From: Paracoccaceae bacterium
GTDB taxonomy: Bacteria > Pseudomonadota > Alphaproteobacteria > Rhodobacterales > Rhodobacteraceae
Reading direction: 5' to 3'
DNA: 64,000 nt
Assembly (NCBI GenBank): GCA_020832655.1
Contig: JAFIEF010000005.1
Location: 1 to 64,000, forward strand
The notes beneath the pieces are model-generated. The model did no database searches. It was not told where the DNA came from and worked only from the letters and a program-made list of their open reading frames with translations. This document shows, one piece after another, positions 38,052 to 46,982 of this stretch; the first letter of the stretch is position 1; every line of letters starts with the position of its first letter. A program made the translations under genes and the position numbers.

Positions 38052-40310
38052 TCATTCCGGGGGATGTCGCGCCTGTAACTGCGCGGGCGCATATTGCGCC
38101 AACACGTCCAGCAGCTTTGCCTTGCGCACCGGCTTGGTCAAAGCCCCTGTCATGCCGACAGATTTCAGCTTTGCGGTTTCTTCGGGCAGGACATGGGCGG
38201 TCAGGGCGATGATCGGCACATCCGCGCCATCGGGCCGCGCGCGGATAAGGCGCGTGGCCTCGCGACCATCCATTTCGGGCATGGAAATATCCATGAAGAT
38301 CAGATCGGGCCTGAACTCGGGAAATGTCTCGACCGCCTCGCGCCCGTTATGGGCAAAGACAAGCTCTACAGCCTGGCCCTTCATCATCTTGGAGAAGACC
38401 AGCCTGTTGGTGGCGTTGTCTTCGGCATAAAGCACGCGCAGGGGGCGGGAACCCTGCAGCGCTGCGTGCGGGTCTTCGGTCAGGGTCTGGCCGGGGGCAT
38501 CGGTCGCATCCGGGTCAAGAATGCCGTGAACGGCAGCGGCAAAATCATGCCATCGCACGGGCTTGGGCAGGCTGGCCTGCACGGTCCCGTCAGCGGTCAG
38601 GGCAGCGCTTTGCGTCATGGACGAGCACAGCATCAGCAGCGGGCAATCCGTGTGATCTGCCCGGATCGTCCGGGCCAGTTCAGCCGCTGGTTGGGCCTGC
38701 AGATCCTGATCCAGAACAACCAGATCGAACTGGCCCGCGCGCAATGCCTGCGACGCGGACTCAGCCTGTATCGCGGTGCTGACCGCAACCTCGCAGACCC
38801 GCAAGCGCCGTTCCAGAATTGCGCGGCTGACCAGATGATCGCTGATCAACAGCACCTGTCCCAGCGCTTGGGGCAAGCTGCAGGGCACCCCCTGCTTTGC
38901 GGGCGAGATGAAAGGCAGTTCCAGCGCGAAGCCGAAGCAAGAGCCAATGCCCGGCTCTGAATCCAGCCACATGGAGCCGCCCATCGCCGGGACAATCCGC
39001 CGCGAGATCGCCAGCCCCAGCCCCGTGCCCTCGAAGCGGCGATTGGCAGCATCATCGACCTGCTGGAACTCGGCAAAGACCTGATCGTGATGCTCGGCGG
39101 CGATGCCGATACCGGTATCTTCGACCGTGATATGGACAAGCTGGTGATCAGGCTGCGCCTCGCTGCCTGTTGATGCCCCCACGACACGGACCAGAACATA
39201 GCCGCTATCGGTGAATTTGACGGCGTTGCCGACCAGATTGGTCAGAACCTGCCGCAAGCGCCCCGGATCGGCCTTCGCGCTGCTGGGCAGGAAGATGTCA
39301 TAGTCAAGGATCAGTTCCACCCCCTTGCCATGCGCGACCGGGGCCATCAGCATCAGCACCTCATGTATGGCCTGTTCCAGATCGAAGATTTCGGGGTGCA
39401 GTTCCATCTTGTCGGCATCCATCTTGGAAAAATCCAGGATGTCGTTGATGATCAGGACCAGCGCCTGCGCGCTGCTGCGGATTGTCTGGGCATAGATGCG
39501 CTGTTCGTGATCAAGTGCGGTTTCTGCCAGCAATTCCGCCATGCCCACCACGCCATTCATCGGGGTGCGGATCTCATGGCTCATATTCGCCAGGAAATTG
39601 GATTTGGCTTGCGCGGCGGCTTCGGCGCGGCGCTGCGCCTCTATCAGTTCGTCCTGGTAGTGCAGGCTTTGGGTAATGTTGCGCACAAGGCTGACATAAT
39701 CGCCATTCGGCGCGCGACGGTCCATCAGCCTTACGCCCGTCCCGTTGGCAAAATGCAACTTCACCTGCGCGATCTCGGGCGTGTCCCAGCGCGCCAGCAT
39801 CCATGTGACCCACTTGTCGGGGCTGGTACCGTCCAGTTTGACCAGCTCTTCATGGGCACAGATTTCCAGAATGCGCCGGTAGCTGATGCCCTTGGTGACT
39901 TCGGGAAAGTCGCGAAATGTCGCCAGATAGGCCTGATTTGCCAGGACCAGATTCCGCCGGGAATCGAAGACAGCAAAGCCGTCGCGGATGGTCTCCACCG
40001 CCTCGCGCAGACGCAAATCGGCCAGATCAGCGACCGAGTTGGCCACGCGCAACTGTTTCGAGGTATGGGCATTCACCCCTTCCAGCTGCTGCGCGACACT
40101 GTTCATCTGCTGAAGCTTGTCGCGCTGGGCGATGACCTGGTCCGATAGCCGATGGGCATGGGCCTTGAGTTGCGCATTGGCCTGCGTCAGTTCGCGGCGG
40201 GCCTGTTCCAGCAACCGTTCGGCGCGCAGTCGCGCGCGGCGTTCATGCAAAAGCATATCATGTCGGATCTGCTGCATCAGATGAAGCTGCCGGTCGGGAA
40301 CATTCGGCAT
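38052..40310 (-). CDS. Hybrid sensor histidine kinase with receiver domains
   Basis: A 752-residue cytoplasmic hybrid kinase. In order: a coiled coil (about 1-75), a PAS domain (about 90-220), HisKA with the phosphoacceptor in FLANMSHEIRTPMNG (near 245), HATPase_c, a receiver-like region (QVLLISDHLVSRAI to LPKPVR), and a clear receiver (RPLRVLYAEDNATNR, LIFMDISMPEMDG) ending in the KPVRKAKLL lysine. No transmembrane segment is seen, so the signal is probably intracellular and sensed by PAS. A partner regulator gene is not adjacent. Confidence 0.9.
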   Translation of the reverse strand: MPNVPDRQLHLMQQIRHDMLLHERRARLRAERLLEQARRELTQANAQLKAHAHRLSDQVIAQRDKLQQMNSVAQQLEGVNAHTSKQLRVANSVADLADLRLREAVETIRDGFAVFDSRRNLVLANQAYLATFRDFPEVTKGISYRRILEICAHEELVKLDGTSPDKWVTWMLARWDTPEIAQVKLHFANGTGVRLMDRRAPNGDYVSLVRNITQSLHYQDELIEAQRRAEAAAQAKSNFLANMSHEIRTPMNGVVGMAELLAETALDHEQRIYAQTIRSSAQALVLIINDILDFSKMDADKMELHPEIFDLEQAIHEVLMLMAPVAHGKGVELILDYDIFLPSSAKADPGRLRQVLTNLVGNAVKFTDSGYVLVRVVGASTGSEAQPDHQLVHITVEDTGIGIAAEHHDQVFAEFQQVDDAANRRFEGTGLGLAISRRIVPAMGGSMWLDSEPGIGSCFGFALELPFISPAKQGVPCSLPQALGQVLLISDHLVSRAILERRLRVCEVAVSTAIQAESASQALRAGQFDLVVLDQDLQAQPAAELARTIRADHTDCPLLMLCSSMTQSAALTADGTVQASLPKPVRWHDFAAAVHGILDPDATDAPGQTLTEDPHAALQGSRPLRVLYAEDNATNRLVFSKMMKGQAVELVFAHNGREAVETFPEFRPDLIFMDISMPEMDGREATRLIRARPDGADVPIIALTAHVLPEETAKLKSVGMTGALTKPVRKAKLLDVLAQYAPAQLQARHPPE

Positions 40311-40393
40311 TTGTTGTGCCGGTCCAACATGAATATGGCCTTAACGCGCGGCAGCGAGGGCGTGCGCGACAAACACAAGGGCTGCCCTGATGG

Positions 40394-41359
40394 CTAGGTC
40401 GCGCCGCGCGGCGCGGCGGCGCGGCGCAGCCGGTCATTGATCGCAGCCCCCAGCCCGTCATCGGGCACCGGGGCGACGGCAATCGGGCGGCCCAGCGCAT
40501 CGGCGCTGTGCAGCGTGGCGAACAATCTGGCGGCAGCCTCGGCCAGATCGCCGGTGGCCGACAGGTTGAATTCCGCGCCCTTGCAATCGGGGCCAAAGCC
40601 GATCCAGACCTCGCCCGTCCGGGGGCGCATGGCGTTCAGCCGCACCGCCGCCCCTGGCGCGTAATGCGATGCCAGCTGCCCCGGCGCGGTGATCCTGCCA
40701 TCGCCGGGCGGTGCCGGCATCTGGCCCAGATGCGCGGCCAGCGCGTCCTTGCTGATGCCGCCTTCGCGCAGCAGGGTGGCGCGCGCGCCGGTCAACCCCA
40801 GAATCGTCGATTCCACCCCCACCGGACAGGCGCCGCCATCCAGCACCGCCGCAATACGCCCGCCCAGACCCGCCATGACATGCGCCGCTGTGGTCGGGCT
40901 GATCCGGCCCGAGGGGTTGGCCGAAGGCGCAGCCACCGGCCCGCCAAACGCCGCCAGCAGGCGCTGCGCCACCGGATGGGCGGGCATGCGCAGCGCGACG
41001 CTGTCCAGCACCGCCGTCACTGCCGGGGCCAGCCCGTGCCCTGCGCGCAAGGGCAGCACCAATGTCAGCGCGCCGGGCCAGAAGGCGCGCATCACTTGCT
41101 CGGCGCGGGGATCAACCTGTGCGATCTCGCGCGCCATTTCCGGCCCCGACACATGCACGATCAGCGGGTTATGCGCGGGCCGCCCCTTGGCGGCAAAGAT
41201 ATCCGCCACGGCCTGCGGACAACGCGCATCGCCTGCAAGCCCATAAACCGTTTCCGTGGGCATCGCCACCAACCCGCCCTGACGCAGCAGCGCTGCGGCG
41301 CGGATAATGCCATCTTCGGTTGCAGGCAACAACGCAGTGGGCGCGTGGGGCTGGGGCAT
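40394..41359 (-). CDS. tsaC: L-threonylcarbamoyladenylate synthase (Sua5/TsaC type)
   Basis: A 321-residue enzyme making threonylcarbamoyl-AMP for the t6A37 modification of ANN-decoding tRNAs. The N-terminal YrdC-like domain has MPTETVYGLAGDA and KGRPAHNPLIVHV; the length and C-terminal Sua5 domain mark it as the longer Sua5 form. It is divergent from the acyl-CoA dehydrogenase gene. Confidence 0.92.
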   Translation of the reverse strand: MPQPHAPTALLPATEDGIIRAAALLRQGGLVAMPTETVYGLAGDARCPQAVADIFAAKGRPAHNPLIVHVSGPEMAREIAQVDPRAEQVMRAFWPGALTLVLPLRAGHGLAPAVTAVLDSVALRMPAHPVAQRLLAAFGGPVAAPSANPSGRISPTTAAHVMAGLGGRIAAVLDGGACPVGVESTILGLTGARATLLREGGISKDALAAHLGQMPAPPGDGRITAPGQLASHYAPGAAVRLNAMRPRTGEVWIGFGPDCKGAEFNLSATGDLAEAAARLFATLHSADALGRPIAVAPVPDDGLGAAINDRLRRAAAPRGAT

Positions 41360-41380
41360 GGTGTGACGTGGCGTCCCTGT

Positions 41381-41408
41381 TTGGAATTCCCGGCAGGCAG
41401 GCTAGAAT
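41381..41408 (+). promoter_or_regulatory. Candidate sigma-70-type promoter
   Basis: TTGGAA (41381) and TAGAAT (41403) are spaced by 16 bases and lie 70 bases before the acyl-CoA dehydrogenase ATG. This is a sequence resemblance only. Confidence 0.35.
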
Positions 41409-41586
41409 GCCCTATTAGGCATTGCACCCCGCCTTGCCAAGCGCCACGCCGTCATCCATGCCGTTCGAAGGAGTTGTCATGCCCTATCGCGCCCCGCTTC
41501 AGGATTTTCGCTTTCTGCTGGATCATGTCATAGGTTTTGATCAGGTCAGCGGAACCGGGATGTTTGCCGAGGCCACGGCAGAGACA

Positions 41587-41755
41587 ACCCAGGCCATCCT
41601 GACCGAAGCCGCGCGGCTATGCGAGGATGTGATGGCGCCCTTGCAGCGCAATGGTGATCTGCACCCGGCACGGCTGGAGAACGGCGACGTGGGCCCCACC
41701 CCCGGGTTTTGCCCTGGCGTCCGCCCCCATGAGGAAGGGGGCGGGCGGGGCCGTT
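41587..41755 (+). repeat. Tandem duplication unit, copy 1
   Basis: Aligns with 41763..41931 at an offset of 176 bases, with one 1-base insertion (GGG versus GG before TTTTGCC) and one 1-base deletion compensating each other. Its first half encodes family-like sequence (EDVMAPLQRNGDLHPARLENG); its second half is degraded and ends in the TGA. About 77% identity overall. Confidence 0.85.
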
Positions 41756-41762
41756 GACCGGA

Positions 41763-41931
41763 TACCACGCCATCGTGACCCAAGCGGCGGGTCTATGTGT
41801 GGATGTTATGGCGCCCTTGCAGCTCATTGGGGATCTCCACCGGCCACGGCTGTTGAACGGCGAGGTGCGCACCTCGCCCGGTTTTGCCGATGCCTTCCGC
41901 GCCATTGCCGAAGGCGGCTGGCTGGGCATTT
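41763..41931 (+). repeat. Tandem duplication unit, copy 2
   Basis: Its second half encodes the family-like sequence (VRTSPGFADAFRAIAEGGWLGI); its first half is degraded relative to copy 1. By hand count the copies differ at 38 positions, of which 37 are transversions. Confidence 0.85.
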
Positions 41932-43357
41932 CCGCTGATCCCACGCATGGCGGCATGGGGCTGCCGCAGACCCTGGCAGTGGCGGTCAATGACATGATGT
42001 CCTCTGCCTGTCTGGCTTTGCAGCTTTGCCCGCTGATGGCGCAAGGCCAGGTGGAGGCACTGGAACACCACGCCGATGATACGATCAAGGCGCTTTACCT
42101 GCCCAAGCTGATTTCCGGCGAATGGACCGGCACCATGAACCTGACCGAACCGCAGGCAGGCAGCGATGTCGGTGCGCTGCGGACCAAGGCAGAGCCGCTG
42201 GAGGATGGCAGTTACGCGATTACGGGCCAGAAGATCTATATCAGCTGGGGCGATCATGACATGACTGAAAATATCTGCCATCTGGTGCTGGCCCGCCTGC
42301 CCGATGCGCCAGAGGGCACGCGCGGCATCAGCCTGTTCATGGTGCCGAAATTTCTGCCCGATGAGAACGGCAATCCCGGCGCGCCGAACAGCCTGCGCGT
42401 GGTTTCACTGGAACACAAGATGGGGCTGCATGGCTCGCCCACTGCGGTGATGGAATATGACCGCGCCACAGGCTGGATGGTGGGGGCACCCAACAAGGGC
42501 ATGGCGGCGATGTTCACCATGATGAACAATGCCCGCGTCGGTGTCGGCGTGCAGGGCATCGGCGTGGCCGAAGGCGCCTATCAGCATGCGCTGGCCTATG
42601 CGCGAGAGCGCAGGCAGGGACGCACGCCGCTTAGCAGTGCGGGCGCGATCATCGAACATACCGATGTGCGCCGGATGCTGGCGATGATGAAGGCCGAAGT
42701 GTTTGCCATTCGCGCCATTGCGCTGGCCAACAGCGTGGCGATCGACATGGCGCGCGCCACCGGGGCCGAGGACTGGGCCGCGCGCGCGGCCCTGCTGACG
42801 CCGATCACCAAGGCGCATGGCACTGATATCGGCATCGAGGTCGCCAGCGCCGGCATTCAGGTGCATGGCGGCATGGGCTTCATCGAGGAAACGGGCGCCG
42901 CGCAATATCTGCGCGATGTGCGTGTCACGGCGATCTATGAAGGCACCAACGGCATTCAGGCGATGGATCTGGTGGGCCGCAAGATGATGGATGGCGGCGA
43001 GGCCGCGTTCCGCCTGCTGCAGGAAATCGAGGACGGGGCCGAGGCCGCCCGCGCCACCCTGCCCGATCTGGCCGAAGCGGTCTGGCAGGCCGCCGAATCG
43101 CTGCGCGAGGCCACGGAATGGCTGGTCGGGCAGGATATGACCAGCCGCAGCGCGGGGGCGGTGGCCTATCTGCGCGCCTTTGCCCGTGTTCTGGGGGGGC
43201 ATTACCATCTGAAAGCCGCGCTGCATGGCGATGGCGCGCGCAAGGCGCTGGCGCAAATCTTCATCACCCGCATCCTGCCCGAACATGGCGCGCTTCTGGC
43301 TCAGACCCGCGCGGGGGCTGACGCGCTCTATGCGCTGTCTGACGACGATCTGGCCGC

Positions 43358-44404
43358 ATGATGGATGGATCGGATACAAACGCAGCGCTGCGCTACCCGT
43401 TCCCCGACCCGCCCGCCGAAGGGCAGGTGCAACGCGTGGCCGAAGGCGTGTTCTGGGCACGCCTGCCGCTGCCGATGGCGCTGGATCATGTGAATGTCTA
43501 CATCCTTGATGATGGCGATGGCTGGACGGTCTTTGACACGGGCTTCGCCACCGGGCGCAGCCGCGCGATCTGGGCCACACTGCTGGACGGGCCGCTGGCG
43601 GGCAAGCCCGTCACCACTGTCATTGCCAGCCACCACCACCCCGACCATATCGGGCTGGCGGGCTGGTTTCAGGACCAGGGCGCAAGCCTGTGGACCAGCC
43701 GCACAGCCTGGCTGTTTGCGCGCATGCTGACACTGGACGCGCAGGACCGCCCCTTGCCCGAAACGCTGGAATTCTGGCGCCGCGCGGGGATGGACCCGGC
43801 GATATTGCGACAGCGTGCCAATGAACGCCCCTTCAATTTCTGCGATGTGGTGGCCCCCATGCCGCTGGGCTTCACCCGGCTGTCCGAAGGCCAGACCCTG
43901 CGCATGGGCGGGCGCGACTGGGTTGTGCGGCTTGGGCAGGGGCATGCCCCCGATCAGGTAACGCTGTGGTCGCAAAGCTGCAATCTGGTGCTGGGCGCAG
44001 ATCAGCTGCTGCCCGGCATCTCGCCCAATCTCGGCGTCTATGCCACCGAACCAGAGGCTGACCCGGTCGCAGAATGGCTGGAAAGCTGCGCGCGGCTGCA
44101 AGGCTTTGCGCGCGCCGACCATCTGGTCCTGCCGGGGCACAAGCTGCCCTTCACCGGGCTGCCCTTCCGGCTGAAACAGAAGATCGACAATCATCACGGC
44201 GCGCTGGAACAGCTGCACCAGCATCTGGCCAGCCCGCGCCGCGCGGGCGAATGCTTTGCGCCGCTCTTCAAGCGCCAGATAACCGATGGCACCTATGGGC
44301 TGGCGCTGGTCGAGGCGGTGGCGCATCTCAACCATCTTTGCGCAACCGGGCAGGCCCGGCGCTGGCAAGGCGAGGATGGCATCTATCTGTGGCAGGCGCT
44401 GTAA
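43358..44404 (+). CDS. Metallo-beta-lactamase-fold hydrolase
   Basis: A 348-residue MBL-fold enzyme with the metal motif ASHHHPDHIGLAG (HxHxDH-like) near residue 90, further ligands in VRLGQGHAPDQ and GADQLLPG, and LPGHKLPF late in the protein. A C-terminal helical part resembles the winged-helix tail of glyoxalase II/LACTB2-type hydrolases. It overlaps the acyl-CoA dehydrogenase stop by four bases, so it was probably in the same operon and may act on thioesters. The substrate is unknown. Confidence 0.87.
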   Translation: MMDGSDTNAALRYPFPDPPAEGQVQRVAEGVFWARLPLPMALDHVNVYILDDGDGWTVFDTGFATGRSRAIWATLLDGPLAGKPVTTVIASHHHPDHIGLAGWFQDQGASLWTSRTAWLFARMLTLDAQDRPLPETLEFWRRAGMDPAILRQRANERPFNFCDVVAPMPLGFTRLSEGQTLRMGGRDWVVRLGQGHAPDQVTLWSQSCNLVLGADQLLPGISPNLGVYATEPEADPVAEWLESCARLQGFARADHLVLPGHKLPFTGLPFRLKQKIDNHHGALEQLHQHLASPRRAGECFAPLFKRQITDGTYGLALVEAVAHLNHLCATGQARRWQGEDGIYLWQAL

Positions 44405-44452
44405 GGTTATCTCCGATCAACCTGCGCCAGATGAAAGCCTCATCCGTCCGGG

Positions 44453-44590
44453 CTTCATCTTGCCCAAAATACTCTCGCCGAAGGCACGGGCCGCAAGGCC
44501 CGTCACCCTGTCCGACGTGCCAGCGCAATGCAGCCAGCGCCTGCCCAAGCAGCAATGCAGCCAACTGCTCAAGCCTGGTCGAGTGTCACT
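44453..44590 (+). repeat. Intergenic hairpin repeat, copy 2
   Basis: CTTCATCTTGCCCAAAATACTC is followed by hairpin ACGGGCC-gcaa-GGCCCGT (44486..44503). Compared with copy 1 at 7551, the stem bases differ but pairing is kept (AGCGAGCC/GGCTCGCT). Similarity continues to CCAACTGCTC. It fills the 200-base gap between the hydrolase gene and the convergent lyase gene, which holds no credible ORF. Confidence 0.8.
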
Positions 44591-44604
44591 ATTGGGCGTA
44601 GCCG

Positions 44605-45777
44605 CTATTGCAGATCGCCAAAGGCGCGTTGAAGCCGCGCCACCGCGTCCTTGATCACCGCGCGCGGGGCACCCAGATTGAAGCGCAGATACTGCGTGCC
44701 GCCCGTGCCGAAGGTGGGGCCATGATTGACCGCGATCTGCGCGTCGCGCTCTACCCGTGCTGTGAATTCGCCCGGATCCATCCCCGTGCCGGAAAAATCC
44801 ACCCAGGCCAGATATGTCGCCTGCAAGGGCATCGAGGCCAGCCCCGGTATCGCATTCACGCCTGCATCAAAGATACGGCGGTTTTCATCCAGATAGGCGC
44901 AAAGCGCATCCACCCATTCGGCCCCTTGCGGCGAATAGGCCGCTGTGACGGCATGCAGCCCGAAGGAATTGGGCGAAATGCCCAGCGCCATCAGCGTGGC
45001 CGCGAAATTGCGCCGAAGCGCAGGGTCAGCGATGATGACATTGCCGCAATGCGTGCCTGCAAGGTTGAAGGTCTTGGAGGCCGCGGTCAGCATAACCAGC
45101 CGATCAGCAATATCAGGCGCGGCCAGCGGCATGGCGATGTGCTTCTGCCCCGGCATGGTCAGATCATGGTGGATCTCGTCCGACACCAGCAGCAAATCAT
45201 GACGCACGCAGAAATCCGCCAGCGCGCGCAATTCCTGCGCGCTCCAGACCCGGCCACCGGGATTATGCGGCGAGCACAGGATTACCATCCGCTCTGATCC
45301 ATCGAGCATGGCAGCGGCGGCTTCCAGATCCATCTGATACTGCCCGTCGACCAGCGCCAGCGGGCATTCCACCACGCGCCGCCCGGCGGCGTGGATGGTG
45401 CGGGCAAAGGCATGATAGACCGGCGTGAACAGCACCACCCCGTCGTCGGGCTGTGTCCATGTGTGCAGGCACAGCCCGACCGCATTGACCAGCCCGTGGG
45501 TGGTGAAGATATGCTCTGGCGCGACCTGCCAGCCGTGGCGATGTTCCATCCACCAGCAGATCGCCGCGCGATACGCCGCGTCATCGCCGAAATAGCCATA
45601 GACGCCATGCTCCACCGCACGGGCCAGCGCGTCCTGCACGCAGTCGGGGGCGGCGAAATCGGTATCCGCCACCCACATCGCAATGCCGTCCTGTGGCGCC
45701 ACACCATAGCGATCCTGCATCATGTCCCATTTCATGGAGTGCGTGCCGCGCCGGTCGATGATCTGGTCAAAATTCAT
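44605..45777 (-). CDS. PatB/MalY-type C-S lyase (class I/II aminotransferase fold)
   Basis: A 390-residue PLP enzyme of fold type I. The PLP Lys lies in LTAASKTFNLAGTHCGNVII (near residue 233), with SPHNPGGRVW and VSDEIHHDL as cofactor-binding loops. The combination is that of cystathionine beta-lyase-type MalY/PatB proteins, which cleave C-S bonds of cystathionine or related cysteine conjugates. I use ATG 45777 with GGGGCAGAG upstream; the track start at 46146 runs into def. It is divergent from def. Confidence 0.88.
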   Translation of the reverse strand: MNFDQIIDRRGTHSMKWDMMQDRYGVAPQDGIAMWVADTDFAAPDCVQDALARAVEHGVYGYFGDDAAYRAAICWWMEHRHGWQVAPEHIFTTHGLVNAVGLCLHTWTQPDDGVVLFTPVYHAFARTIHAAGRRVVECPLALVDGQYQMDLEAAAAMLDGSERMVILCSPHNPGGRVWSAQELRALADFCVRHDLLLVSDEIHHDLTMPGQKHIAMPLAAPDIADRLVMLTAASKTFNLAGTHCGNVIIADPALRRNFAATLMALGISPNSFGLHAVTAAYSPQGAEWVDALCAYLDENRRIFDAGVNAIPGLASMPLQATYLAWVDFSGTGMDPGEFTARVERDAQIAVNHGPTFGTGGTQYLRFNLGAPRAVIKDAVARLQRAFGDLQ

Positions 45778-45877
45778 CTCTGCCCCTTTCTGTTCGCGCC
45801 AAGCTGCCGCGCGCTTGGCGCTTGTGCAAGGGCAAAAGCCATTGAATGGCGCGCAGGCTTGGCTTACATCGCCTCGC

Positions 45878-46399
45878 ATGAGCATTCGTCCGATCCTGAT
45901 CCATCCTGACCCACGGCTGAAAAAGCTGTGCCCGCCCGTGGCCGAAATCACGCCCGAAATCGGCAGGCTGGCCGAGGATATGCTGGAAACCATGTATGAT
46001 GCCCCCGGCGTCGGGCTGGCCGCGCCGCAAGTGGGGGTGCTGGCGCGGCTGTTCGTGATGGATTGCGTGAAGGAAGAAGGCGAAAGCCCCCGCCCGATGG
46101 TGCTGATCAACCCCGAAATCATCACCACCTCGGAAGACACCAACACCTATGAGGAAGGCTGCCTGTCGATCCCCGAACACTATGGCGAAGTCACCCGCCC
46201 CAGGCGCGTGACCATGCGCTGGCTGGGGCTGGACGGCAAGACGCATGAGCAAGAGTTTGACGGGCTTTGGGCGACCTGCGCCCAGCATGAGCTGGACCAT
46301 CTGAACGGCAAGCTGTTCATCGACCATCTGGGCGCGATCAAGCGCAGCATGATCACCCGCAAGATGGTCAAGCTGAAGCGCGAACGCGCGCGCGGGTAG
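45878..46399 (+). CDS. def: Peptide deformylase
   Basis: A 173-residue Fe/Zn hydrolase removing the N-formyl group from new proteins. Motif 1 GVGLAAPQVG, motif 2 EEGCLSIPE and motif 3 QHELDHLNGKLFIDHL are all complete. The start is ATG 45878 (MSIRPILIHPDPRL), not the track start at 45722. It heads a def-def2-fmt cluster that couples formylation and deformylation. Confidence 0.96.
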   Translation: MSIRPILIHPDPRLKKLCPPVAEITPEIGRLAEDMLETMYDAPGVGLAAPQVGVLARLFVMDCVKEEGESPRPMVLINPEIITTSEDTNTYEEGCLSIPEHYGEVTRPRRVTMRWLGLDGKTHEQEFDGLWATCAQHELDHLNGKLFIDHLGAIKRSMITRKMVKLKRERARG

Positions 46400-46403
46400 C
46401 GCC

Positions 46404-46901
46404 TTGGCCATCCGCCGCTGCATCCCCTGGCCCGACAAGCGCCTGCGCCAGCGCGCCGCCCCGGTGGACGCCATCAGCGATGAGATCCGCGCGATCTGGG
46501 CCGATATGATCGACACGATGGAAGCCATGCCCGGTGTCGGCCTTGCCGCGCCGCAGATCGGGGTGATGCTGCAACTGGCGGTGGTGGATGCGTCCGAGGG
46601 GCGCGGGCAGGTGGTGCGCATGGCCAACCCCGAAATCCTGCATGCCAGCGGTCAGATGCGCGCCCATGACGAGGCCAGCCCCAACCTGCCCGGTATCTGG
46701 GCGCGGATCGAGCGCCCTCGGGCCGTGACGGTGCGATTTCTGAGTGACGCGGGCGCGATGCAAGAGCGCGATTTCGTGGGGCTATGGGCGACCTCGGTGC
46801 AGCATCAGATCGACCATTTGCAGGGGCGGATGTATTTTGACCATCTGTCAAGAATGAAACGCGACATGCTTTTGCGGCGCGCGCGAAAGGCGGCGTCGTG
46901 A
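46404..46901 (+). CDS. Degenerate peptide deformylase paralogue
   Basis: A 165-residue PDF-fold protein beginning with TTG four bases after the true def stop. Motif 1, GVGLAAPQIG, is kept. Motif 2, where EGCLS is expected, reads EASPNLPGI and lacks the metal-binding Cys. Motif 3 reads QHQIDHL, so the catalytic Glu of HExDH is Gln. It is therefore unlikely to be a normal deformylase. It could bind nascent peptides or ribosomes, or regulate Def, but this is inference. Confidence 0.88.
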   Translation: MAIRRCIPWPDKRLRQRAAPVDAISDEIRAIWADMIDTMEAMPGVGLAAPQIGVMLQLAVVDASEGRGQVVRMANPEILHASGQMRAHDEASPNLPGIWARIERPRAVTVRFLSDAGAMQERDFVGLWATSVQHQIDHLQGRMYFDHLSRMKRDMLLRRARKAAS

Positions 46902-46911
46902 AGGGCGCTGC

Positions 46912-46971
46912 CGGAGGGCAAGCGAGGGGCCAGCCCCTCGCGCTCCCCGGAGTATTTGTTGCAAGATGAAA
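46912..46971. repeat. Intergenic hairpin repeat, copy 3, inverted
   Basis: GGAGTATTTGTTGCAAGATGAAAG is the reverse complement of the lead sequence of the other two copies. It is preceded by hairpin GCGAGGGGC-ca-GCCCCTCGC (46922..46941). It lies between the deformylase paralogue and fmt. Confidence 0.7.
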
Positions 46972-46982
46972 GGGTATCGAGG

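Larger units (their letters stand above)
41479..43361 (+). pseudogene. Acyl-CoA dehydrogenase (DmdC-like), disrupted by tandem duplication
   Basis: The intact family protein is about 590 residues. Here the start, MPYRAPLQDF at ATG 41479 with GAAGGAG upstream, reads in one frame only to TGA 41757. The remainder, including TEPQAGSDVGALRTK and YEGTNGIQAMDLVGRKM, lies in another frame (from TTG 41754 to 43361). The cause is a roughly 170-bp tandem duplication. The first half of copy 1 joined to the second half of copy 2 would restore a normal sequence. The downstream frame lacks only about 37 N-terminal residues, so a shortened protein might be made by restart at the overlapping TTGA. It would oxidise an acyl-CoA, perhaps methylmercaptopropionyl-CoA. 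The following hydrolase gene overlaps its stop. Confidence 0.85.
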
